A stretch of 64,000 nucleotides of DNA from Flavobacteriales bacterium (GTDB taxonomy: Bacteria > Bacteroidota > Bacteroidia > Flavobacteriales_D > Parvicellaceae), in NCBI GenBank assembly GCA_020631555.1, contig JAHDGY010000002.1, positions 34,634-98,633 of the forward strand, read 5' to 3'. Under the pieces are notes generated by a model. The model was not told the origin of the DNA. It searched no databases and was given only the letters and a program-made list of their open reading frames with translations. Numbering within the stretch: position 1 is the stretch's first letter; every line of letters begins with the position of its first letter. Shown in pieces: positions 27,869 to 35,219 of the stretch. Both the position numbers and the translations under genes were made by a program.

Positions 27869-29206
27869 CTACTCGAGGGTTTCAATTTTTAGCACTTTTT
27901 TTACCTTTTTTCGAACTTTAAATGAATCGCTTACACGGTGACCAATTACCCAAATTATCTCTCCCAATCCGTCCACAAGAACATATATTGACTGCTTTTT
28001 TAGTAGGTCGACTTTTTGATCAATCAAGAAATCGCTCACTTTTTTACTCCCCTTCATTCCAAATGGAACAAATTTATCGCCTGCAGCCCACTTTCTTACC
28101 GTCAATGGCAATGTGATTTTGTCAATATCAACTAGTGCAATAGTTCTTGGAACTTTAAGTTCAATCAAAGTTTCAATACAAGAAAATTCAAGGGGAACTA
28201 CGCCTGTTATTTTCGAGGGAATTTGATCGATTTGGAAAGATTCAATGGAGTTAAATTCCAATTTGGACCGAACTAAAATCTGGTTCCTGTCAACAACCAG
28301 CATGTGGCTTTCCGACTCAAAACTCCTACCCGTATTATTCCAAGCGGACTCCAAATCTGTTATTTGACTGTCCGAAAAACCATATTCGTTCAGAATATTC
28401 CAAAGCAAAAATTGCTTGTGAGAACTTTCATTCAAAATGAGCTTATCAATTAAAATGATGTCCGATTCGCGGGCAACACACTTTGCCATTTCTTGCTCGA
28501 GTACAGCCTCAACAAATTGTCTGGTTTCTTGAAGGTGCTCTATCGTTTTAGCAACATTCTCGTCAAGAGACGGATTTATCTCGCGCAAAATTGGTAGTAT
28601 CTGATTTCTAAGCCTATTCCTTCGGTATTTATTATTCTTATTAGATTCATCCTCTCGAAAATCCAAATCGTTAGATCTGGCATAATCAACAATCTCTTGT
28701 CTGGTTATATGCAGAAAAGGACGAATTAATTTGTTATGCACAAACTTCATTGCACTCAACCCATTCAATCCGGATTTTCGGATAGCGTTTAGAAAAAAGG
28801 TTTCAACATTATCGTTTAAATGATGAGCAGTTGCTATTAAATCAAATCCTTCTCGCTTCAAAATCTTATCGAAATAAGCATAACGCAGTTTTCTGGCTAG
28901 TTGTTGAGTCGATTCTCCTGCAACTTTCATTTCTTCGTTGAATTCTTTGTAAAAAAACTCTACCTCCAAATTACCGGCTAGTTTTCTTACGAATTCAGCA
29001 TCTTGAACCGAAGCTTCACCGCGAAGATTAAAATTACAGTGTACTAAACCGATTTGAACTCCTTCCGCTTTAAGAAGATGAGCAAGGACAGTAGAATCTA
29101 CTCCTCCACTTACTGCTACCAGCACCCGTTTAAAACGATAGTTTGGGTAGTTATCAACCAGGCCGTTTCGAACCCTATCCGCTAACTTCACACTTTTCCA
29201 AGGCAT
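27869..29206 (-). CDS. tilS: tRNA(Ile)-lysidine synthase
   Basis: TilS adds lysine to C34 of tRNA-Ile(CAU), changing its identity from Met to Ile; it is essential. The 445 residues contain the PP-loop VAVSGGVDSTVL, the HCNFNLRGEAS segment, TAHHLNDNVETFFLN and RPFLHITRQEI, all diagnostic of TilS, followed by the C-terminal tRNA-recognition domain (KWAAGDKFVPFGMKGSKKVSDFLID). The start lies 32 bases inside the upstream pabB gene, so the genes are coupled. A later start is possible but the overlap is plausible. Family assignment is secure. Confidence 0.95.
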   Translation of the reverse strand: MPWKSVKLADRVRNGLVDNYPNYRFKRVLVAVSGGVDSTVLAHLLKAEGVQIGLVHCNFNLRGEASVQDAEFVRKLAGNLEVEFFYKEFNEEMKVAGESTQQLARKLRYAYFDKILKREGFDLIATAHHLNDNVETFFLNAIRKSGLNGLSAMKFVHNKLIRPFLHITRQEIVDYARSNDLDFREDESNKNNKYRRNRLRNQILPILREINPSLDENVAKTIEHLQETRQFVEAVLEQEMAKCVARESDIILIDKLILNESSHKQFLLWNILNEYGFSDSQITDLESAWNNTGRSFESESHMLVVDRNQILVRSKLEFNSIESFQIDQIPSKITGVVPLEFSCIETLIELKVPRTIALVDIDKITLPLTVRKWAAGDKFVPFGMKGSKKVSDFLIDQKVDLLKKQSIYVLVDGLGEIIWVIGHRVSDSFKVRKKVKKVLKIETLE

Positions 29207-30458
29207 TTACAACGGAGCGAAGTTTAACTTGAGTCTCTTCGTACTCCTCTTCTGGGTCAGATTTATCGGTAATGGCACCTCCAACCATAAGCGAGAGGTA
29301 ATTGCGTTGAGCGTTATAAACTATCGATCTTATAACCACATTGAAATCGAAATTTCCATCAGGAGCAATAAATCCCAGAGCTCCAGAATAAACACCGCGT
29401 TTGGTACATTCTAATTCCTCAATAATTTGCATCGCTCGAACCTTCGGGGCTCCTGTCATCGAACCCATCGGAAAAAGACCTTTAAGCACATCTACGTTGG
29501 AGAGATTATCCTTCAATTTTCCAGTTACAGTAGAAATCATTTGATGTACCGCCGAATAGGAATGGACTCCACACAATTCCGTTACCCTAACAGAACCCGA
29601 CTTACAAATTTTAGACAAATCATTTCGAACCAAATCTACAATCATAATGTTTTCACTTCTGTCTTTCTCACTCGCTTCTAGGCTATTTTTTGACGCTTGA
29701 TCCAGCACAATATCTTGAAATCTGGGCGCAGTGCCTTTCATCGGCTGAGAAATTATTTCATCGGAATTCCTTCGAATAAATCTCTCGGGGCTCAAAGAAA
29801 TTACGCAGTAATCTTTATGTTGGAAATAAGCAGTGAATGGAGCCTGATTTCCAAAATTCAATTGATCGAATAGAAAGGCTGGTTCAATATCTGGATCAGA
29901 ATCAAAATACTCTATACAGTAATTCAATTCATAAACCTGTCCTGCTCTAATGCATTCCTTTATTTTGGCTACATTTTCTAGATACTGACCCTTGCTCACT
30001 CTTGAGTGAAAATTTACCCTAAACCCAGCATGCTCATCAATACAATCTGAAATACTCAGAATTTCATGAATACGCTTCTTTTCAGCGCTATAAGCAGCAT
30101 CATATTCCAATTCCCATTGGTCTTTTTCAATTTGCCTTAGCAGAACCTTTGGCCTGATAAACTGAATCCTTGGAAAACAGCAATTATCTGGATTGTTGGA
30201 AGCAAGCTTTTCAAGCTCATTCTTTAAGTCGTACGACAAATAACCAAACCAATGACCTTCCGATTTGCTAAGTTTTTCATCTAATTTTTGCCAACAATCT
30301 CTATCAGATAAAAGTTCCTCGGCACAGCCTATTGCAAGCAAACTTTGACCACCGTTTTTGAGAAAAACACAGGTTTCAAAAGTGCTGGCTAATTTTCCAA
30401 TCTGAAGATTATCTAACGATAACAACATTTTGGCCTTGGTACTTCTGTCTCTAATCAT
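29175..30458 (-). CDS. pabB: aminodeoxychorismate synthase component I / chorismate-binding enzyme
   Basis: This belongs to the anthranilate/aminodeoxychorismate synthase component I family and converts chorismate with ammonia. The 427-residue protein shows HWFGYLSYDLKNELE in the N-terminal part, then the chorismate-binding core: IRAGQVYELNYCIEYF, SPERFIRR, QPMKGTAPR, ENIMIVDLVRNDLS, VHQMISTVTG, PMGSMTGAPKVRAMQIIEELE and a final VGGAITDKSDPEEEYEE. PIKGT/PMKGT-type motifs and the lack of a trp cluster favour PabB over TrpE. The amidotransferase partner is not adjacent. It is the first gene of a unit with tilS and has a TATTTTTG box about 20 bases upstream. Confidence 0.85.
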   Translation of the reverse strand: MIRDRSTKAKMLLSLDNLQIGKLASTFETCVFLKNGGQSLLAIGCAEELLSDRDCWQKLDEKLSKSEGHWFGYLSYDLKNELEKLASNNPDNCCFPRIQFIRPKVLLRQIEKDQWELEYDAAYSAEKKRIHEILSISDCIDEHAGFRVNFHSRVSKGQYLENVAKIKECIRAGQVYELNYCIEYFDSDPDIEPAFLFDQLNFGNQAPFTAYFQHKDYCVISLSPERFIRRNSDEIISQPMKGTAPRFQDIVLDQASKNSLEASEKDRSENIMIVDLVRNDLSKICKSGSVRVTELCGVHSYSAVHQMISTVTGKLKDNLSNVDVLKGLFPMGSMTGAPKVRAMQIIEELECTKRGVYSGALGFIAPDGNFDFNVVIRSIVYNAQRNYLSLMVGGAITDKSDPEEEYEETQVKLRSVVNALEKCEVSG

Positions 30459-30479
30459 CTAAATTTTGAACCTCAAGGA

Positions 30480-30487
30480 CAAAAATA
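30480..30487 (-). promoter_or_regulatory. -7 box of pabB-tilS
   Basis: The minus strand reads TATTTTTG about 22 bases upstream of the pabB ATG, matching TAnnTTTG. The -33 element is not clear. Confidence 0.4.
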
Positions 30488-30539
30488 CAACATGAATACT
30501 GATTGAGCCGTTAACAACTTAAATCAATAGTAACCCCAT

Positions 30540-30569
30540 AAAAAAGCCCCACTGCAATGCAATGAGGCT
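30540..30569 (-). terminator. Rho-independent terminator of the T9SS propeller gene
   Basis: On the minus strand AGCCTCATTGC-ATT-GCAGTGGGGCT pairs along 11 bp (with two G-T pairs) around a three-base loop and is followed by TTTTTT. It sits about 20 bases after the stop of the 1038-residue propeller protein. Confidence 0.8.
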
Positions 30570-30590
30570 CGGTATTAGTCTCAATTCTAT

Positions 30591-33500
30591 TTATCTCATT
30601 TTCACAAAACGTCCAGTTTCTGTCGATCTCTCACTCATTAATTTCACGATATAAGTACCAACCGGCAGATTTTGAACATCTAACCTTAACTGAACTTTGC
30701 CTGAATTCAAATTTTGATATTGCTGTGTTCTAAGTAAAGCTCCATTTAGATTAAAAATTTGAATGTTAATATCTCCTCCATTAGAAAGTTTAGGTGATAC
30801 CCAAGTTTCTACATTTGCCGGATTTGGATATATCGTCAGCTCGTCAAATCCATTTTGGTCCGCGGCTTGATCTTCAATTCCTACATACTCACTCGAGCTC
30901 CAAATTCCACGACCATGGGTTCCAAGATAGATTTTACCACTGTTTACAATAGAGCCTTGTTCTCCCCATTCTCTCCATTGTTGAACTACCTCGTAGACAG
31001 GAACATGCCCGATTTCATTATTCATGGCATACCACTGATCTCCACCATCGTCGGTGGCGTAAGCGCCATAATAAGTTCCAACAACCATTTTTTGATCATC
31101 TCTGAAATCAATAATACCATCGAAAACAGGCATATCCATCAAATTACCCTGGATAGATTTGAAAGAGGCTGAACCTGTAGCATTGTTAGACTCCCAAATC
31201 TTATCTCCCCCGCCAAAACCGCCGCAGGTAACCAACACATGATCCGGATTTCTTGGATCAATGTCTATTCCTCCAATCGCATTAGATCCAGTAATCTTAT
31301 CGCCTAAACTCTTTATCGACAACCCAAACCGTTTCAAATTGGCACTAGCATATTTTGACGAGTCCTTATCACTTGGCCAATCTCCGTACATGTTGTTTAA
31401 GTTAGATACTCTAAACAACCCGCCGTTCTCAGTTCCATACCACAAATGACTTCCATCCTTGGAGAATTCAAAACACGTTACTCCCTGTTTCCCCTCAACA
31501 ATTCTCCACCACTGCTGGTTCGTTTCTGCGAAGCGCATCATGTCTCTAGAAATCCAAATTCCTGCTGTACCCAAATCTACAGCACATATACTTTGTGCAT
31601 AATCCATGAAATATACCGTGTCCAAAGTTGCGTTGAATATAACCTCTTTTCTTTCCATCCAAATGGTGTCTTTAGTTTTCGGATGAAGTGCATAATGCCA
31701 ATTAAAAGTCCTGATAATCTGCCCAACACTATCGTTTCCATTTACGTCTTTAAAAGTCGAATCCAGTTCAATATCCTTATCAACAAAGCCATCAGAAGTA
31801 AGAGTGTCTGAATAATACAAATCTATTGGAGTTACCGTATCGAAAAGAACCCCAAGAGTTCTACTAACATACGACACAGAGTCTCCCGCTTTATATTCCT
31901 TTTCCGCTAAAAAGGTAATTCTATCTTTTGTATTCTTGTCATAAGCATTTTCAAAGACACCGAATATTGAAACAAATGGCTGACCAATTCCTTCTTCTCC
32001 GTATGACTTGTCTTTTCCCCCAACAGTTTTATTAACAGCTTCATTTACAACAGCAGAAAAAATTGATGAGGGTTTATCCCAACCAGCCGTACCTCCGTTT
32101 ATGCGACGTATGTTACTATACTGAGAACTGGCAATAACCGCTTTTCTGTCTATATCTGACAAATAAACAGTGTTTCCATCACCTCCACCTATAGAACGAA
32201 ACTCAAAAGCAGAAAAATCAGCTGCATCCCCAGACTTAAAATTTGTACCATTATCTTGAGCTCCCCCTGCAATATCCCCATATCGGTTTACTGCGATATC
32301 GTAGAACTGTGTAACATTATATCCTCTGTTATGCGCTATATAAGACTTAGCACCATCGTCGGAAACAGTTACTCCTCCATCAGAACCAATATATAGCCTA
32401 CCTTGTGAGTCCCACGTAAGCCGATGTTTGTCAGCATGTACCCACGTTTGATCAGACAAACCAAATGCCTCATGATACTCGGCAATTTTAGACCAATTAC
32501 CATTGTAATAACCAAATAGTTGAGTTCCTCCAACGATAAATTTTGTCGGATCATCAGGGAAGAATGATACGGTAGCATCAAAAAGACCTTGCCCAGGTAT
32601 TCCCTCTTTTTCATGACTAAAAGGATAAAGCGACTTTGATTTACCCTGGGCAATTTGCTGCCAAGTCAAACCTGCATCCTCAGACAAATACGCGCCTTGC
32701 AAAACCTCAGTATTGTTAACCCCTACCGCAACGACCGAATAAGCTCCATTTTTGTTTTTTACTTGAGACACATCATAAACCATTCTTTTCAGTCCGGACC
32801 TTGGCAAAACCTGACCCGTTGGATAAGCCTCAAAAGTATTTCCTCCATCTGTAGAACGATAAGTGGTAACACCAGATTTTAATCCGCCAACAATCATAAG
32901 CTTACCGTCTCCTGAAAAATCAATATCAATCACGGTGGCAGGAACATCTGGATGCATTACAAGCGCATCGGTTCCCTGATCATAGGAGTGCAGCCGCAGC
33001 TTTGAACCAATTCCCCCAATCCAGATTTTATCGGCATCGAGCACATCGGCGCAAACCACATTTACATTCCAGCCCTCAGTCCCTGGCAATGACTGAAAAC
33101 TATCCCCACCATCATCCGAAAACAACACGCTGTAACCACGCTGAATGCCGGCAGTATTAACTTGAACTTCGCGACCTTCGAAAGTCTTGGCACCAAAAGC
33201 CACGTACAACCTTCCACTTCCTGTAATGTCTATTGACGAAACCCCAATCGGAGACTGCGCACTTTCATTCATCATGAAATCATCAAAAGCCTGAACCCTT
33301 GTCCACGTAGTTGCCCGATCCGTAGATTTAAACAATCCACCACCGACAGCTCCAGCATAAACTATGTTGTCATTTGTAGGATCAACAACCACTGCTCTGG
33401 TTCGTCCCCCAACATTATTAGGACCTTCCTCAACAAATTTGTAATCTGGTTGACGAAGCCCTGCCATATTCCGAACGGCTGCAAATGCCTCTTGAAAATC

Positions 33501-33707
33501 ACTGGCCTCTACCTTGCCCGTAACTGCATTTCTTGTCATTGTTTCAAAGTGTTCTCTAGCTCCTCTGTAACCATATTTAGCCTGCCCTGAAGCTGATGCT
33601 TTTTCATCACCTTCATCAAAGTTACAATTAGATTGATGCTCCGAACTAATCCAAAAGCCTGTTACACAAGATGCCAAAACCAAAAATCCAATAACCGTTG
33701 TTCTCAT
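30591..33707 (-). CDS. secreted sortilin/BNR-propeller protein with T9SS sorting domain
   Basis: This 1038-residue protein (ATG at 33707; the track uses a GTG two codons earlier) has a hydrophobic signal near its N-terminus and many propeller blades marked by Asp-box-like repeats: KSTDRATTWTRV, FSDDGGDSFQSL, RSTDGGNTFEA, LSEDAGLTWQQI, ATDDGGDQWYAM. These are typical of BNR/VPS10-sortilin-type propellers. FVEEGPNNVGGRTRAVVVDP is a recurring N-terminal motif of this Bacteroidota group. The C-terminus (LTIYPNPANVETWVSP ... VGTYIVKLMSE) is a type A T9SS sorting domain, so the protein should reach the cell surface. The role may be binding or hydrolysis of polymers; no catalytic residues are evident. 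A decayed paralogue lies on the other side of gapA. Confidence 0.88.
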   Translation of the reverse strand: MRTTVIGFLVLASCVTGFWISSEHQSNCNFDEGDEKASASGQAKYGYRGAREHFETMTRNAVTGKVEASDFQEAFAAVRNMAGLRQPDYKFVEEGPNNVGGRTRAVVVDPTNDNIVYAGAVGGGLFKSTDRATTWTRVQAFDDFMMNESAQSPIGVSSIDITGSGRLYVAFGAKTFEGREVQVNTAGIQRGYSVLFSDDGGDSFQSLPGTEGWNVNVVCADVLDADKIWIGGIGSKLRLHSYDQGTDALVMHPDVPATVIDIDFSGDGKLMIVGGLKSGVTTYRSTDGGNTFEAYPTGQVLPRSGLKRMVYDVSQVKNKNGAYSVVAVGVNNTEVLQGAYLSEDAGLTWQQIAQGKSKSLYPFSHEKEGIPGQGLFDATVSFFPDDPTKFIVGGTQLFGYYNGNWSKIAEYHEAFGLSDQTWVHADKHRLTWDSQGRLYIGSDGGVTVSDDGAKSYIAHNRGYNVTQFYDIAVNRYGDIAGGAQDNGTNFKSGDAADFSAFEFRSIGGGDGNTVYLSDIDRKAVIASSQYSNIRRINGGTAGWDKPSSIFSAVVNEAVNKTVGGKDKSYGEEGIGQPFVSIFGVFENAYDKNTKDRITFLAEKEYKAGDSVSYVSRTLGVLFDTVTPIDLYYSDTLTSDGFVDKDIELDSTFKDVNGNDSVGQIIRTFNWHYALHPKTKDTIWMERKEVIFNATLDTVYFMDYAQSICAVDLGTAGIWISRDMMRFAETNQQWWRIVEGKQGVTCFEFSKDGSHLWYGTENGGLFRVSNLNNMYGDWPSDKDSSKYASANLKRFGLSIKSLGDKITGSNAIGGIDIDPRNPDHVLVTCGGFGGGDKIWESNNATGSASFKSIQGNLMDMPVFDGIIDFRDDQKMVVGTYYGAYATDDGGDQWYAMNNEIGHVPVYEVVQQWREWGEQGSIVNSGKIYLGTHGRGIWSSSEYVGIEDQAADQNGFDELTIYPNPANVETWVSPKLSNGGDINIQIFNLNGALLRTQQYQNLNSGKVQLRLDVQNLPVGTYIVKLMSERSTETGRFVKMR

Positions 33708-33833
33708 ATCCACTAATAAATTATATAACCCTCGTTGGACGCAAGTTAATATTTTTTTTTACCGATTGTGACCTTTGAATAATTCAGATTGATGTTTTAG
33801 AAACTGTTTAGTGTGACTTTTTAACTGGTTTCT

Positions 33834-33965
33834 TTAATTCCTTCCGATCGGTAACCAATCAATTAAAGTGTCTATCTCCTTGAAAAACTTATTCTTAGAC
33901 GTGCGTCGATCAACATCGTAACTGGCAAAACTCATCTGAGATATATTGGTCTGTTTGTAACTCAT
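33834..33965 (-). mobile_element. N-terminal remnant of an IS5-like transposase
   Basis: A 43-codon frame from ATG at 33965 encodes MSYKQTNISQMSFASY...FFKEIDTLIDWLPIG and stops at TAA. The pattern, QMSFAxx followed by a basic stretch and a KEIDTLIDW segment, is that of the N-terminal DUF772-like region of IS5-type transposases. The remaining transposase is absent and no terminal repeats are recognisable, so this would be an old fragment. It is too short for the ORF track. Chance resemblance cannot be fully excluded without a search. Confidence 0.5.
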
Positions 33966-34051
33966 TTATCAGCAACAATATAAAGGATGTATAGAATGAA
34001 AAATCAACCAACAACAGAACTTAATCAACAATCTGAAACTACTTTATGCGC

Positions 34052-34076
34052 AAAGGTCTCGAGTCATGAGACTTTT
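34052..34076 (-). terminator. weak hairpin after gapA
   Basis: The minus strand reads AAAAGTCTC-ATGACTC-GAGAC with a bulged C before TTT. The 5-bp core stem and short T run, about 85 bases after the gapA stop, could be a weak terminator. Confidence 0.3.
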
Positions 34077-34158
34077 AACGAAAATTCAACCTTTAAAGAT
34101 TCCAATTTGTAAACTTTTTTAAACAACAAAATCACTGACAACGACGGCTTGTTTAGAA

Positions 34159-35157
34159 TCACATTTTACCAATCAATTCTACAAGTCGATTAGAATAACC
34201 AGCTTCGTTGTCGTACCAACCAACTACCTTCACCATATTACCAATGACCGAGGTAAGTTGACTATCAAAAATGCACGAATGCGGATTACCAATAACATCG
34301 ATTGACACAATAGGATCTTCCATGTACTCAAGAATTCCAGCAAGGGATTTGGCCGCAGCTTGCTTAAAAACAGAGTTTATCTCATCGACACTAACCGGAT
34401 TTCTTACGGTACAGGAGAAATCGGTTAGCGAACCATTCGGAACAGGAACTCTGATTCCACACCCACCCATTTTGCCGTCCAAATGAGGAAAAATTTTGGT
34501 AATCGCCTTTGCCGCACCAGTTGTCGTAGGAATTATAGAATAGGCCCCAGCTCGCGCACGTCTTAAATCACTATGCGGTGCATCATGTAGCGATTGATCC
34601 GTAGTATAAGAGTGAACAGTAGTAATATACCCGCTCTCGATTCCACACAACTCATCCAATAGTTTAACCAATGGAGCGGTACAATTTGTTGTGCAGGAAG
34701 CATTGCTGACCAAATCCCAATCATTATCCAGAACCCAATCATTAATACCTAGAACAACAGTCTTTACAGCAGCACTAGGCGACGGGGCTGAGATTACAAC
34801 TTTCTTGGCTCCTGCGGTAATGTGCCGTCTTGCCTCTTCACTTGTTTTAAAATTTCCAGTACATTCAAGGACAATATCAACTCCCAACTCGTCCCAAGGT
34901 ATATTTTCAGGATTGGATTCGTTAATCATTTGCACCCGATAACCATTCATGTGAATGGCTCCCTTGGAAACTGTGATCTCATGGGGATATTTACCATGAA
35001 CCGAATCATATTTTAATAAGTGACTTATTGTAGCAATACCGGCAAGATCGTTTACCGCCACCAAATCCAGGTGCGGCAGATTTGTAGTAGTAAGTAACCT
35101 TGCTACCGATCTACCTATCCTACCCATTCCATTAATACCAACTAATACCTTACTCAT
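34159..35157 (-). CDS. gapA: glyceraldehyde-3-phosphate dehydrogenase, type I
   Basis: GAPDH oxidises glyceraldehyde 3-phosphate to 1,3-bisphosphoglycerate with NAD in glycolysis. The ATG at 35157 (MSKVLVGINGMGRIGR) gives the normal 332 residues; the track start would run into the upstream terminator. The catalytic Cys155 lies in SNASCTTNC, the catalytic His in the HSYTTDQSLHDAPH region, and the C-terminal WYDNEAGYSNR is conserved. Asp37 in VAVNDLAG suggests NAD rather than NADP use. The gene sits between two paralogous T9SS propeller genes, one dead. A strong hairpin terminator immediately upstream isolates it. A TAGTTTTG box abuts the ATG, predicting a very short or absent leader. Confidence 0.96.
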   Translation of the reverse strand: MSKVLVGINGMGRIGRSVARLLTTTNLPHLDLVAVNDLAGIATISHLLKYDSVHGKYPHEITVSKGAIHMNGYRVQMINESNPENIPWDELGVDIVLECTGNFKTSEEARRHITAGAKKVVISAPSPSAAVKTVVLGINDWVLDNDWDLVSNASCTTNCTAPLVKLLDELCGIESGYITTVHSYTTDQSLHDAPHSDLRRARAGAYSIIPTTTGAAKAITKIFPHLDGKMGGCGIRVPVPNGSLTDFSCTVRNPVSVDEINSVFKQAAAKSLAGILEYMEDPIVSIDVIGNPHSCIFDSQLTSVIGNMVKVVGWYDNEAGYSNRLVELIGKM

Positions 35158-35162
35158 TATTC

Positions 35163-35170
35163 CAAAACTA
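35163..35170 (-). promoter_or_regulatory. possible -7 box of gapA directly after a terminator
   Basis: The minus strand reads TAGTTTTG five bases before the gapA ATG and overlaps the end of the upstream terminator T run. It fits TAnnTTTG. If used, the transcript would be leaderless or nearly so. No -33 TTG can be confirmed because that region is the hairpin. Confidence 0.3.
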
Positions 35171-35199
35171 AAAAGCCTCACCGAATATCGATGAGGCTT
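35170..35199 (-). terminator. Rho-independent terminator after the propeller pseudogene
   Basis: The minus strand AAGCCTCATCG-ATATT-CGGTGAGGCTT is an 11-bp stem with a five-base loop followed by TTTTT. Its lower stem (GCCTCA/TGAGGC) resembles that of the terminator after the intact paralogue. Confidence 0.8.
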
Positions 35200-35219
35200 G
35201 TAAGTATAGTTAATTTGAA

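Larger units (their letters stand above)
33714..34158 (-). other. 445-base gap holding an IS remnant and a weak hairpin
   Basis: Between the propeller gene and gapA there is no intact gene. It holds a 43-codon transposase N-terminus and a weak hairpin near 34052-34076, both listed separately. The remainder is AT-rich with no recognisable feature on either strand. Confidence 0.7.
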
